From NCBI GenBank assembly GCA_021186555.1, contig JAJKFL010000014.1, positions 40,573,200 through 40,637,199 of the forward strand: 64,000 nt of DNA, in the 5' to 3' direction. Shown piece after piece: positions 10,385 through 21,314 of the stretch (the stretch's first letter is position 1; every line of letters starts with the position of its first letter). The translations under genes and the position numbers were made by a program. The notes under the pieces are model-generated. The model was given only the letters and a program-made list of their open reading frames with translations, did not search any database and was not told where the DNA came from. The stretch comes from Reticulitermes speratus. Its lineage: Eukaryota > Arthropoda > Insecta > Blattodea > Rhinotermitidae.

Positions 10385-11130
10385 AACACATCTCATTTGA
10401 AAACGCACGGTAGATACAACGTTAAGAGATGTAATCCCTTTACTAATGTTCTTAGTGAAAGCCCTAGGGATGTTGGTAGCTATATTGAAACATATGTTCG
10501 ATGGAGTACGAATTTTACTCAACGTTCTTCCCGCTTTTATCACATTTTAAATCCTCTTTTTGATTTGTTTGTTTCAGAAGTCCTTGGTGGGAGATGCCTT
10601 TCCACCCACGTTACAGCTCTGAAGTGTTAACCGAATTCAGTCTAGAACAGGTAAATTTTCAGAATGGTATGTTCTCTGCTAACTTGCAAGATGCGTTTGT
10701 ACAGTAAAGATGGACCCTCTTGGTAACGGTAGGTAGTTGCTGCCACGTTTCTGCATTGTCTTCACTAACCAAGGGGAGACGAAGAAGCGTTAGGGCCCCT
10801 GTCCCATGTCTTTACCCTTCGCAAATGGAAGTGAAAGCAACTGATATCAAGTAAACTGGAATTTCTTGACGAGCAGAACAGGAGGGTTCAGAGCGAGGTT
10901 CCAGGGTACGTACAGTCTGTGCTCAAGACTACAGTCTTTTTGGGTGACACCGTGTAGTCTGGTAAGTGATTACTAGGATTTCAGAGGAAGATAACATATT
11001 TATCTTCAGGGAAGAGAGAGGCAGCATTTTCCTGCTAAAGTTTGGTAACCACATACCAGAGCACAAAGTTAAAAAAAGTTACTTTGCCCAAAATGAAGGC
11101 ACATGGCTTCACTCATTCCTAACCTCATCT
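10385..11130. other. No supported gene
   Basis: Plain sequence apart from one short uninterrupted frame (10382-10630, plus). No known motif, no convincing splice context. Confidence 0.4.
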
Positions 11131-11134
11131 GTGA

Positions 11135-11340
11135 GATTTTTCGCACCCGTCCAGACCGGCCCTGGGGCCCACCCAGCCTCCTATAAAATGGGTACCGGGT
11201 CTCTTTCCCGGAGGTAAAGCGGCCTGGGCGTGGAGTTGACCACCCACCCCTATCCAGTGCCAGGGATAAAGAAAGAGTAAAGCTATACCTCTACTCCCCC
11301 TCTGGGCCTTTATGGCCTGTTCTAGGGTGAATTTTACCTT
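11135..11340 (+). mobile_element. SINE family C body
   Basis: CGTCCAGACCGGCCCTGGGG ... GATAAAGAAAGAGTAAAGCT ... CTTTATGGCCTGTTCTAGGG. The tRNA-like head is absent. 11345-11790 beyond it shows nothing recognisable. Confidence 0.7.
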
Positions 11341-11815
11341 TTAGAAGAGAGATGAGAGTTCAGCTGAATATCCCGGCCACTTTATCCCCGGGAAAAGAGC
11401 CTCCAGTACGTTTTTGAACAGGAGGCTAGGTGTGCCTCTACCGGACTTCAGTGTTGTAACAACCCAGGACGTCACAGGCCGAACCTTTCAGTGTGAATTT
11501 GCTCCTGTGACAAAGAATACATTTAGGAAGGTGCAAGGAGGCATGCAGGTAAAGCTATCAGCAGGGTACTTAAACATTAGAAGGTAGTGAGTCAGCTTTG
11601 AACCCGATAAGAAATTTGAGATGCCTTTTGGACCTGGCGTTCTGTTCTTAAATGAGGAGGATATTAGGGGAGGGGAGGAAGAGGAGGATTGAGAAATCAA
11701 TTTGATGTGGAGCTGCATAAATTACAAGGGGGCTGCATACTATCGGATAGCATTAGCGTAATCGGAGGATGAGATTGGCGGGGAATGTAGAATGCTTAAG
11801 AAGCGATATATATAT

Positions 11816-12074
11816 TTTTTTCTATGGCTCGACAGCCCTATATGGGCCTTGGCCTCCTCGTTTCGTCGAGGTTTCATGGTCACACACTTTAGACACACCA
11901 CAGTCGGTAGGACTGCTCTGGACGAGTGATCAGCCCGTCGCAGAGACCTCTACCTGACAACACACAACAAATGCAACACAAACATCCATGCCTCCGGTGG
12001 GATTCGAACCCACGATCCCAGTAAGCGAGCGGCCGAAGACCCACGCCTTATACCGCACCGCCACTGGGATCGGC
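11816..12074 (-). mobile_element. tRNA-derived SINE family D with target duplication
   Basis: Minus-strand element: box B complement GGGATTCGAACCC near 12000, head end ACTGGGATCGGC. A T-run at the left is the poly-A tail. Target duplication AAGAAGCGATATATATAT (11798-11815) / AAGAAGCGATATAAATAT (12075-12092). Confidence 0.85.
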
Positions 12075-12600
12075 AAGAAGCGATATAAATATATAAAATG
12101 TTTTAATAAGGAAAGAGAAAGGAAAAAAATCACTTGTAAGACCTAGGCGTCGATGGGAAAATAATATTGAAATGTATTTAATGAAACGTGATGGAAAGAC
12201 GTAGACTGAATGCATCTGATTCAGAATAGGGATCAGTGGCGGGTTATAAACCTGTGACGTGTGGGTTCCATAAAATGCAGGGATTTTATTTTTTTGGCCA
12301 GCTGAGGAACGGTTGATTTCTCAAGAAGGCTTTTCACCATGAAATAAATTGTAAACTGTTCTGATGATGGTATATAACATTGAGAACTAATTTTCTTCTG
12401 GATTTTGTCCATCCGGAAGATGGACAAATTCCAGAAGACAATTAATTCTCAATTTCACGATAAAGTTAGTTACTTTTCTGATCTGAAGTATCTTGATCCA
12501 ATTTGCACCCTCAGCTGTAAGACCATATAAAACACAGTTACACGTTTAACATTTCACATATTCCGTGCAATTGATACACATAAAGAAGACCATAACCAAA
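12075..12600. other. No supported gene
   Basis: Only a small inverted pair near 12385-12450 (AATTTTCTTCTGGATTTTGTCC / GGACAAATTCCAGAAGACAATT, shown in two parts) stands out. Otherwise featureless. Confidence 0.35.
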
Positions 12601-12629
12601 AAACTACACTACTTCCTGAATACAAAAAC

Positions 12630-12675
12630 AGTCCTATATGTTTCGGCTACTGTCCATAGACATCTTCAGGGGATA
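12630..12675 (-). ncRNA. Hammerhead-like motif, left arm of an inverted pair
   Basis: Read on the minus strand: CCC, CTGAAGA, a stem II loop sharing CTATGGACAGTAGCC with the copy at 13687, GAAA, then ACATATAGGAC. Stem II has a mismatch relative to the right-hand copy. Confidence 0.5.
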
Positions 12676-12722
12676 TCAAAACTTAAAGACGTATACAACG
12701 CTCATTCTCTACTCTGTTCAAT

Positions 12723-13439
12723 CAGGTGCACACCCAGAATTTTTCCCTTGGGGGGACTGAACCTGAGGCTATATATAATTTATGTTTGATTTGAAAAATT
12801 ATATTTTAAAATCAGGTCGTTAGTGTAACATAACACTGTCAGCAACTGCATTTATATACATACAAATATAAATACATGTTACATGACTCAATCACAGTGT
12901 CCTAACTTGTTTGCTTTTTAATTTATTAATTTTTTATTATTTTATTTTTAAATTGGTTTATTAGCAGTTCATAAGCACATCCATAGAAACAATACAAACA
13001 TTATACCTCAGTTTGTTCCTTTTACCAAGTGCCCACGAGCCCTGCGCTCAGGAACTTGACCCTGGTATCCAAGTAACTGTAGCTGTAGTGAAAAACTCTC
13101 ACTTAACAAAAAACACTACCTTTTCTGAAGACACGTTAAAGCAATGCATGCTTCGGTCTGTTGTATTTATATTTCTTATACATGATTTTCAAGCTCTGCA
13201 TTGTGTATCTTCCAATAGTGCGAATAAGTGGGTTGTTTATTGCTTTAGTTTTCAAAATTCCAATGTACTAGTCATCAGCCGATTTCAGTGGCTGATTTCG
13301 GCTGAAGCGTAAATCACGTAAAACGTTTGATATCATATCTACAAAATCTATGTTCTTTTTTTTTTATCTCGATTTTGGGGGTTTGGGCGGTTTGGCGGGG
13401 GCTGTATTCCGGCAGCCCCCTCCCTTGGGTGCGCCCCTG
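12723..13439. mobile_element. Non-autonomous hAT-like element, 717 bp
   Basis: Termini CAGGTGCACACCCA and TGGGTGCGCCCCTG are inverted. Flanks TGTTCAAT (12715-12722) and GGTTCAAT (13440-13447) form an 8-bp target duplication with one mismatch, the hAT length. No transposase. It is inserted inside an inverted hammerhead pair. Confidence 0.8.
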
Positions 13440-13686
13440 GGTTCAATGATCGTTCATAGTGTGTACACAGAGTGACAACACATAACATTCACCACTCGAT
13501 TAAACACGAAGACATTTCACTGTTTCAAGACGTTTGGATGCTGCAGATTTAATATCTGTCTTGTATCGTTATAATTGTAATATAACAATATACAGTGCTG
13601 TTTTAATAGCATACTGGCCTTATATATTTTTCTGTTTACAATTGACAAGCTGTAAAATAACGCTGTGTACGTCTTTAAGTATTGGT

Positions 13687-13731
13687 TCTCCCTGAAGATG
13701 GCTATGGACAGTAGCCGAAACATGTAGGAAT
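13687..13731 (+). ncRNA. Hammerhead-like motif, right arm of an inverted pair
   Basis: Core CTGAAGA (13692-13698), stem II GGCTA...TAGCC, GAAA (13717-13720), stem III ACATGT, A, then GGAAT. Core complete, stem I only partly paired. Its mirror image lies at 12630-12675; the pair bounds about 1.1 kb that contains a hAT-like insertion. Confidence 0.55.
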
Positions 13732-13867
13732 GATTTTGTATTCAGGAATTACTGCAATTTGGTGTTGATGAACATGTTTACATTCATACTTATTCAAGCA
13801 CATACGAATATTGTATACAAGCTTCTCACTCTTGTACATAAGATGGATTTAAGATCTGTTTGTTTAA

Positions 13868-13900
13868 ATCAGGGGTCCTTAAACTTTTTCTCCCGGTGTA
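13868..13900. mobile_element. Possible hAT-type terminus
   Basis: CAGGGGTCCTTAAACTTTTT is a typical hAT terminal sequence. No partner end was found nearby. Confidence 0.3.
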
Positions 13901-14021
13901 GGTTACGTTTTGAGTTTAGCTTTCTGACCTCACAGTTCAGCTTTGAATTAATGATGAAAATTTCCGTTTAATTATTTTGCTCTTGTCTATGTATTAAGCA
14001 TATTGTTGGTAATAAACAGCA

Positions 14022-14246
14022 GTCCCATTACAGGCCTTGACAGGCCCTTAGGGCTCTAGGAGCTCGAGGCTCCCAGGTTTTTAGACAATCGGCACATGAA
14101 GGTGGTAAGGTTGTCAGCCCTAAGCACCGGCCGCCTTTACCCCCCAGGAAAGGATCCTGGTACTCATTTCTGTTAGAGGCTGAGTCGACCCCAGAGCCAT
14201 AGTGCGACCGAAACGATTATGTCAATGAAAAATTGCAATGACACCA
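14022..14246 (-). mobile_element. SINE family B body, reverse orientation
   Basis: Reverse complement of the family B body (CCATTACAGGCCTTGACAGG ... CCATAGTGCGACCGAAACGA). The tRNA-like head is missing, although the usual 5' truncation would lie at the right end. Confidence 0.75.
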
Positions 14247-14284
14247 TTATTGTTGCTAATACAACTACAATTTAGAAGATCTGC

Positions 14285-14445
14285 ATTCTTCTGGGATTTT
14301 ACGCTGCGTAGATTGGTAGTTTGTTACAGCCGTTTCGGGACTGCTTGACCATTGAAGATGAGACCGACAAGTTTTCCCGAAACGTCGATACGAAACTACC
14401 AATCTATGCTGCGTAAAATCCCAGAAGAACGCAGATCTTGTAGAC
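14285..14445. repeat. Foldback element with hammerhead-like centre
   Basis: GATCTGCATTCTTCTGGGAT at the left is mirrored by ATCCCAGAAGAACGCAGATC at the right, and TTGGTAGTTT by AAACTACCAA. The centre carries TTGAAGATG ... CCCGAAACGTCGATACG, a decayed hammerhead core. The same TTCTGGG...CGTTTCGG wording recurs at 27340-27430. Confidence 0.65.
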
Positions 14446-14773
14446 TGCGGTGGCAGCTTGCAATCACTTACAATTTAGAACCTAATGTACATGTACAGGT
14501 TATAATAACATTAACACGTTTGTAACAAGTATTTTGTTAGTTTGTATACGTTAGAGTTTTGTAAAATCACAAATGTTTGGAGAACAGCGTATGTTAAAGG
14601 AGTTACCCATAACTTTGCAGAAGCACTGCTGATAAAATAGCTTGTGTAGGAAGAAATTCCATTGTATTGGAATGGATCATGGTGACCCACCCTGAAAGGC
14701 TTGGCGACCCATTTTTAGTTAAGAACCGTAAGGCTTATTCTAGAAGCTTAATTCCTGAAATTTTCGATAGCTT

Positions 14774-14864
14774 TGTACATACATACATACATACATACTT
14801 ACATACATACATACTTACATGCATACATACATACATACATACATACATACATACTTACTTACAT
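14774..14864. repeat. ACAT microsatellite
   Basis: About 20 units of ACAT with ACTT and GCAT interruptions. Reading frames made of Tyr-Ile-His-Thr across it are artefacts. Confidence 0.95.
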
Positions 14865-14869
14865 TCCAT

Positions 14870-15195
14870 GGATCCATAAGTCTGTCGAAGTGACAAATGG
14901 ATGTTCAATAAGTCATAATATACAAATATACAGCTATATAGACTACACAATTTTACATTTGAACACTATAAACGTTATACAAACCTCACTATGAACCATC
15001 TTTATACATAAAAAATTCATCTACTGAGTAAAAGGAGTGTGTATTTAAGTATTTTCTTAATGCTGCTTTAAATTTTGTCTTTTCATTCGCATGATTTATT
15101 TATTGGGGGTTTCGCCTAACATTTTAATCCTGAAATTTGAAATTATCATGGCTGTGACTGAAGACTAGATTATTCTTGGATGTGACGCCAAGTTT
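14870..15195. other. No supported gene
   Basis: AT-rich sequence without recognisable structure up to the hammerhead-like repeat at 15150-15310. Confidence 0.4.
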
Positions 15196-15197
15196 AC

Positions 15198-15248
15198 TCT
15201 TCTACTCTGAAGAAGTAAGCAGTCGTCTCTTCAGAAACGTTGGTATCT
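15198..15248 (+). ncRNA. Hammerhead-like motif
   Basis: ACT, CTGAAGA, loop, CTTCAGAAACGTTGGTAT: GAAA core, ACGT stem III, T as cleavage base, and GGT pairing with ACT. Stem II is weak (GAAG/CTTC inside the core). Low to moderate support. Confidence 0.35.
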
Positions 15249-15749
15249 GTCCACCAAACTACACGACATTGCATACCAGAAGACATCCCTGCGGGAACGC
15301 CACAAAATGGAATCCGTCCTTCCTTTCCTCTTCTTTTTTTTTGACTTGAGTGTTGGTTGGTTTATTAAGAATGACGTGTGTAATGACGTGACGTGGGCTG
15401 TGGGAGCGGGAATGGAGTTTCGCTTCTCGGCAGGAATAGAAATTTTTCTGAAAATGCAAATCTTCTGGGAAACCGAGAAGCTTTTGCAAAGTTTCAAGTG
15501 TTCTGAGAAAAACTTAAATAATGAAACTTTTCTGTTGCTTCCATTATTTAGGAACATTATAACAGAATTACTTCTTAAACGTAACACCTATCAGATGTCG
15601 CCCATCAAGATTGATGCACTGATGCACTCGGTTCAAAAAACTTTACATTACGCGAAGTAACAAGGTCGATGGAATGGCATTGATTTCATCAGGAATTTTC
15701 TGTTTGAGGTTATGTAAGTCTGCCGGACGTGCTGACAAAACTTTGCTTT

Positions 15750-16670
15750 ACAATTAGCCCCACGAAAATAAATCACAAGCCGACAGATTGGCCGAACGGC
15801 CTGGCCAAGAAATGTCGCCATAGCGGGAGATTATGCGATGTTCAAACATAGTTCTTAAGATGTTCATCGACTGCCGAGCGGTATGTGCTGTTGCTACATC
15901 TTGTTGGAACCAGAAGGTGGCAAGGTCCGTATCACGACGGCATAACTCTGGAAGGAAGAACTCATTCACCGTATGCACATACCGGCCAGATGTCACAGTA
16001 AGCGCATTGCCAGTTTCATCCTCGAAAAAATAAGGACCAATCATACCGAACGCTAATATCCCAGACCACACTGTTTTCCTGTCTGACTGTGAAGTGGTTT
16101 CACATGCAATTCATTGAGATTAGCTGCACTCCTGTTTTGTTTATTCACACAAACAGGCAGTTCAAAGTCAGCTTCATCTGACATTACCGCCTGACGTATA
16201 ACATCTGAATGTTCGTTCACTAAGGTAACAAATTGCTCACAAAATGCACTTCTTGAAGCAAAATCACGGTCTGACAGTTCTCGCACAATGTGCAATTGGT
16301 AAGGGCGACAAAGTAAACCACAACGAAGTATCCGTCAGAGCGATCTGTTGATATGTTGAGGGCAACTGAATGTGTTACGTGCTGATCGTTTGGGGCTACG
16401 ACCGATAGCGGCTCGTGACCTTTCAATGTTTTCTGATGTCCGCACAGTTCTGTCTCTGCCTTCAGGTTTTTTATTTGTTATAGAAACCGTGGTTCGAAAC
16501 GTCTGTACGCAGTTCTTGAAGGTGTTGCGATCAGGAACCGATCCGTGTCTTCCAATGTTAAAATGTCGTCTGAATATTTGTTACGTTGGTATCACAGTCG
16601 TTATTTTAAAAACGTCTGTACGGCGAACGCACGGTGTACAGCCGATCACTGATCATGTTTACTAAACGGC
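15750..16670 (-). pseudogene. Mariner/Tc1-superfamily transposase remnant
   Basis: A DDE transposase of a plain DNA transposon, read on the minus strand. From 16665 leftward it reads VRRTDVFK, HFNIGRHGSVPDRNTFKN, KPEGRDRTVRTSENIERS, AAIGRSPKRSAR (N-terminal DNA-binding part). Then come RELSDRDFASRSAFCEQF and MSDEADFELPVCVNKQN (first catalytic Asp region, SDEA), and FWFQQDVATAHTARQSMNIL and GDISWPGRSANLSACDLFSWG (second and third catalytic regions). Several frame shifts and at least one stop divide it, so it is inactive. Family members are about 350-450 aa; the C-terminus seems lost near 15750. Terminal repeats were not identified. Confidence 0.85.
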
Positions 16671-16679
16671 GTCTCTAGC

Positions 16680-17095
16680 TGAACTCCTTAACACAATTAG
16701 TTCAATCTCCCCTCAGAGGCCACCAGATTACTACGTGAATCAGAATGAGGAATGAATTCTGCCCCACTCTGTGTTTTAGTGCTTTTTGTAATTATACTTA
16801 TTTAAAAATGTCATTCAACTAAGGCTACATTGCTTAGTAAAAAATTGTTATATTATATTAGTACTTTGTTTTGGTAAAGGATTTCTCATTAAATTAGGTC
16901 AACTTTATTCCAAACAATCTTCTGCCACCCAAAACAAATGTCTTCCGCAACTGCCTTATGCTTATATACGAGTTATGAGCGGTGGACGAAAAAGGATATG
17001 ACCTTCTTCCTCCAGAAGATTAGGGGCTTAACCGCGGACGAAAACTGACAGGCCCGATTAAAAAAGACAGGCATATTATGCCTCCATACTCCATA
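16680..17095. other. No supported gene
   Basis: Sequence after the transposase remnant; probably includes its 5' untranslated part. Nothing else recognised. Confidence 0.35.
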
Positions 17096-17097
17096 AA

Positions 17098-17235
17098 AGC
17101 CGTACCGTGGCTCAGGTGGATGATCACCTTTCTTTTACTGTTGAAGCCTGGGTTCGAAGCCGGGTAAATGTGAGATTTGTGGTGGATAAAGTGGCAGTGG
17201 GACAGGTTTCTCTCCGGGTATTTCGGTTTTGTATA
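17098..17235 (+). mobile_element. SINE family A, 3'-truncated
   Basis: GCCGTACCGTGGCTCAGGTG ... box B GGTTCGAAGCC ... GAGATTTGTGGTGGATAAAG, ending at GGGTATTTCGG where a foldback (17227-17307) begins. Confidence 0.65.
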
Positions 17236-17307
17236 TAGTTGTGTTATACGACAACATATTTTAACACTATGACGCATATGCTGTCATATAACACAACTAT
17301 ATACAAA
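17227..17307. repeat. Foldback, ~26-bp arms
   Basis: TTTTGTATATAGTTGTGTTA and its reverse complement TAACACAACTATATACAAAA, 28-30 bp apart. The words ACATATAGTTGTGCTG recur at 17520 beside a decayed hammerhead motif (17455-17492). Confidence 0.8.
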
Positions 17308-17657
17308 AATTTTTAGTTTTTCAATTAAGGTCTCTCAGGTTGATTGTTATACAATACTGTAATTGTAGTAGATAAAGTTGTAACAAAGATATCTCTTTCA
17401 TAGGAATGACAGTTAGATATACTTGAATGCCTTCTTTTTTTTATTTATTCGTGCCTGATCATGATATTTTGGGGTCGAAACATGTAGTATTTTACAAAGG
17501 CAAATTTTGTTTTTATAATAACATATAGTTGTGCTGAATAAAATCGTCTTTGTTATTTGTTTTATGAAACTACACGACGTCTTCTCTAAAGATGGACTTT
17601 TAACTGTTCCATTTCCAAGTAGCTAGACATAAACATTTATGGAATGATTTTAGTATT

Positions 17658-17956
17658 TGAAAGCAATAGGACATGTGCTTAAAGCAATAGGACATGTGCT
17701 TAAAGCAATAGGACATGTGCTTAAAGCAATAGGACATGTGCTTAAAGCAATAGGACATGTGCTTAAAGCAATAGGACATGTGCTTAAAGCAATAGGACAT
17801 GTGCTTAAAGCAATAGGACATGTGCTTAAAGCAATAGAACATGTGCTTAAAGCAATAGGACATGTGCTTAAAGCAATAGGACATGTGCTTAAAGCAATAG
17901 GACATGTGCTTAAAGCAACAGGACATGTGCTTAAAGCAATAGGACATGTGCTTTAA
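17658..17956. repeat. 21-bp minisatellite, 14 copies
   Basis: Unit AAAGCAATAGGACATGTGCTT, given as AAAGCAATAGG + ACATGTGCTT, with only two or three substitutions in 14 copies. A 21-bp unit keeps one frame, so both strands stay open (KAIGHVL plus, MSYCFKH minus). This is a repeat effect, not a gene. It abuts the TTAA element at 17957. Confidence 0.95.
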
Positions 17957-18461
17957 GCCGCGTCCACATTAATAAATATTTTTTGTTGTGTTTTGTATTT
18001 GGCACAAATTTGTGCGTGCGTTAACAAATTTATCTCAGCTTGGACGTGCGTGCCGCATATGAACGCGCACAAAAATTTTCGTGACATTCAACGCACACGA
18101 TCCATTCGTTATCGGGTTTTTTCAAAACATCAAAGAGATTTGCACCGAAATATAGTAATAGTGCGGACGTATCTGTGAATGTGCAGTGCCTTTGATGAAT
18201 GTTTATGTTGCCACACTTAAATTTCATCTAATTAATATCAACAATATTTTATTTGATCGTGTCTGGTATATTGTTAATGAAAAAGAAATCCGTTTCTCTA
18301 GGTTAGTAAACCACCAGTAAACAAACACACCTGTTGGTCACAGACGCACAGCGCAAAACGTAAATTTTTATGTAGCAAGGACTTTACCTTGCAGAGAAAA
18401 TTTGTGCCTTGAATTTTCACATTCAACACACAACAAAAATATTTACTAATGTGGACGCGGC
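17957..18461. mobile_element. TTAA-flanked MITE, 505 bp
   Basis: Termini GCCGCGTCCACATTAATAAA and its inverted partner TTTACTAATGTGGACGCGGC extend to about 40 bp (with TTTTTGTTGTGT / ACACAACAAAAA). TTAA lies on both sides (17953-17956, 18462-18465), the piggyBac-type target. Very similar arms indicate a fairly young copy. No transposase. Confidence 0.85.
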
Positions 18462-18465
18462 TTAA

Positions 18466-19100
18466 TATTGTGGCTGAACTTTGGACTGTGACAAGGAGAG
18501 TTATAGCTATTTAATAGGTTGCACAGTGCTTTCGTCCCATTATTGTTCTTTGCAAGGGCAGACGCTTCAGTAGGCTATTGGTCTGTGAGGAGCAGGTATC
18601 TTGTCGAGGCAGACCTTTCAATGCATCCGTTATACCTGTGTTTTGTGTTTATCAGAATTTAGAAATACATGCTTTAATATTCATAACTTCCAGTGGAGCT
18701 GACTATTTAGTGGCTTCAAGAAGCAGACCTTTCGTTTCATGTAATCTTCAACAATACCAACGTGAGAATCTGAAACCAGCATTTGTGGCAGACGAACAAC
18801 CCTTTTGCTACTTTGAGGCACTCCAGGTAAGTTCTTATTCCATATCTTATACCGTGCAGTCTGGTTTTAAATAATTTTTAAATAAACTCCCTTATAATTT
18901 AAGTAACAGTATTAAATAAATATTAATATACATTTAAAAATTAAAAAATGCGACATATATATTCAGGCAGCGTAAAAATAACGCTTACACCATTGACCTC
19001 TAAATCAAGAGATGTCTATGGTATAATTCGCCATAATTTGCATATATCTTTTCCATAGTTTGTTCCAGGTACGTGACCTACGAGCAAATCACGACAGCAT
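18466..19100. other. Unassigned stretch with one exon-like frame
   Basis: An open frame on the plus strand (18578-18828) runs into CAG|GTAAGT at 18828/18829 and contains NLKPAFVADEQPFCYFEALQ. I cannot match it to a family, the flanks are repeats, and no partner exon was found. Confidence 0.25.
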
Positions 19101-19109
19101 TCTAATTAT

Positions 19110-19635
19110 TAGGCGCTTTAGCAAAATTGCTAAAAGCAACTATCAGCTTCGTCATGTCTGTCCGCCTGCCCGTCCGTGGAACAACTCGGCTCCCACTTTA
19201 CGAATTTTCACGAAATTTGATATTTGATTATTCTTCGAAAATCTGTCGAGAAAATTCAATTTTTTATTGAAATTTGACAAGAATAAAGGGTGCATGAAGA
19301 CCTATGTACAGTTATTATAATATCTCGCTGAATTCTTCTTGGAATAAGAAATATTTCAGACAAAAGTTGTAGAGAAAATCAAAACACACATTTTATGTTC
19401 AAAACCTTTTTCCCGAAAATCGTGCCGTTTATGAGATAATGTGGAAAAATATGTTACAGCCAGACAGACCACAGATGACAATATAATACGGCGCATGCGC
19501 ATTGCATGCTGGATAAATAAGGCTACAGACACACACTCGGAATATGTAATACTAATTGCTTTTCCGAGGCAGAACATTTACGCTTACGTGCCTCAATATT
19601 GCGTTGTAAGTACGTGGCCTGTCTTGTTAAAGTTA
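19110..19635 (+). mobile_element. Dispersed repeat 'element X'
   Basis: Begins GCTTTAGCAAAATTGCTAAA, runs through TCGTCATGTCTGTCCGCCTG, ATTTTCACGAAATTTGATAT and GATGACAATATAATACGGCG, and ends CCTGTCTTGTTAAAG. Copies: 40068-40570, 47683-47820 (5' part), 9998-10220 and 2275-2330 (3' parts). No terminal inverted repeat or coding frame; class unknown. Confidence 0.7.
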
Positions 19636-19650
19636 TGTGCATATTGCATA

Positions 19651-20700
19651 GAGCCGAGATATCTCAGTCAGTGTAGTGTCTAAGCTGTAGCCTAAATCAG
19701 TCGGCATTCGATTCCCGACAAGCAAAAGGTTTTTCTCTTCTCCAAAATCTTTCTGACCATCTCTGGCTCCACACGGCCTTATATCTAATTTTGACGGTCT
19801 CTGGACCCAGAGAGTCCTATAACCAATTTTGACTGTCTCTGGACCCAGAGAGTCCTATAACCAATTTTGACTGTCTCTGGACCCAGAGAATCCTATAACC
19901 AATTTTGACTGTCTCTGGACCCACAGAGTCCTATAACCAATTTTGACTGTCTCTGGACCCAGAGAATCCTATAACCAATTTTGACTGTCTCTGGACCCAG
20001 AGGTCCTATAACCAATTTTGACTGTCTCTGGACCCAGAGAATCCTATAACCAATTTTGACTGTCTCTGGACCCACAGAGTCCTATAACCAATTTTGACTG
20101 TCTCTGGACCCACAGAGTCCTATAACCAATTTTGACTGTCTCTGGACCCAGAGAGTCCTATAACCAATTTTGACTGTCTCTGGACCCACAGAGTCCTATA
20201 ACCAATTTTGACTGTCTCTGGACCCACAGAGTCCTATAACCAATTTTGACTGTCTCTGGACCCACAGAGTCCTATAACCAATTTTGACTGTCTCTGGACC
20301 CACAGAGTCCTATAACCAATTTTGACTGTCTCTGGACCCACAGAGTCCTATAACCAATTTTGACTGTCTCTGGACCCACAGAGTCCTATAACCAATTTTG
20401 ACTGTCTCTGGACCCACAGAGTCCTATAACCAATTTTGACTGTCTCTGGACCCACAGAGTCCTATAACCAATTTTGACTGTCTCTGGACCCACAGAGTCC
20501 TATAACCAATTTTGACCACCTCTGGGCCCACACAGCCCTATATTCAATTAGCATTGCAATTCTTGATCCGTATGTAAAGCGGCCAGGTCATAGAGCTGAT
20601 CTTTCACCCACATCTCGTGCCGAGATTAAGAATTAATGGAGCTATACCACAGTTCCATACACATACCTTCATGGCTGCACAGGGATAACTTTAAATTTGT
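19651..20700 (+). mobile_element. tRNA-derived SINE whose body became a minisatellite
   Basis: The head GAGCCGAGATATCTCAGTCA with box B CATTCGATTCCCG (19651-19725) is followed by body text CTGGCTCCACACGGCCTTAT. Next comes the array (19800-20510), and then the rest of the body (CTGGGCCCACACAGCCCTAT ... GAGATTAAGAATTAATGGAG ... CTTCATGGCTGCACAGGGAT). Unexpanded relatives: 50790-51060, 43650-43895. Confidence 0.75.
19785..20520. repeat. 38-bp minisatellite, ~19 copies
   Basis: Unit CCAATTTTGACTGTCTCTGG + ACCCACAGAGTCCTATAA. ACCCAGAG variants are concentrated in the left third and the ACCCACAG form is homogeneous on the right, so the right side is the most recently amplified. Confidence 0.95.
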
Positions 20701-21310
20701 GCTTGAACTTTACTTACTTATGACATATTTAACAACGCTCTCAGTAAGTGAGATTGTACAGCGCCGAATTACTGCATAATTACTTAATAATAAATTGGAA
20801 TTGACTTAGAAGGGATCTGTTGTGGCCTGATGTAATTACTATCCTGAATTTGCCTTGAGGGATGAAGGAAATCTAAGACAAATATCAATCGGAACAGCTT
20901 GTCTTTGGACACGTAGTCCTATTTGACCTGGTATCAGCGGAATGTGGCTCTGGACTACTGTCCACCGGTCAGCGGAATTCAATTTGTGTGTGTGTGTACT
21001 TGTGTGCTGTCGAATAAAGACAATAGATTATTGACTGAATGGTAGCAAGCATCTGCTCTTAATTTCTTCCTGCAAGAAATTTTGATTTATCAAGCGGTCG
21101 TCATACATATTTTGAAAAATTTTATTGCTCGAAAATTTGTCTGGCATTTCCGATTGTAAGTCTTGTCGAATTATAAGAGAACCTAGTTCACGTAAGAGCA
21201 TGAACATATATCTCAATGTTCGGCATAGAGCATTTCATATATTCAGTGGAATTTCAACAGGAGGTTTTCACCGAAAGTGATTACTCACTTCCCTTTGTCG
21301 AACTGAGCAC
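20700..21310. other. No supported gene
   Basis: Contains ATATTTAACAACGCTCTCAG and TACAGCGCCGAATTACTG, words shared with 28000-28060, so partly an old dispersed repeat. Short GT run at 20985-20996. Confidence 0.35.
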
Positions 21311-21314
21311 AACA

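Noticed and set aside
17600-17956. Two overlapping repeat proteins on opposite strands
   Set aside because: The 21-bp unit is a multiple of three, so frames stay open automatically; there is no start context, conservation or other domain.
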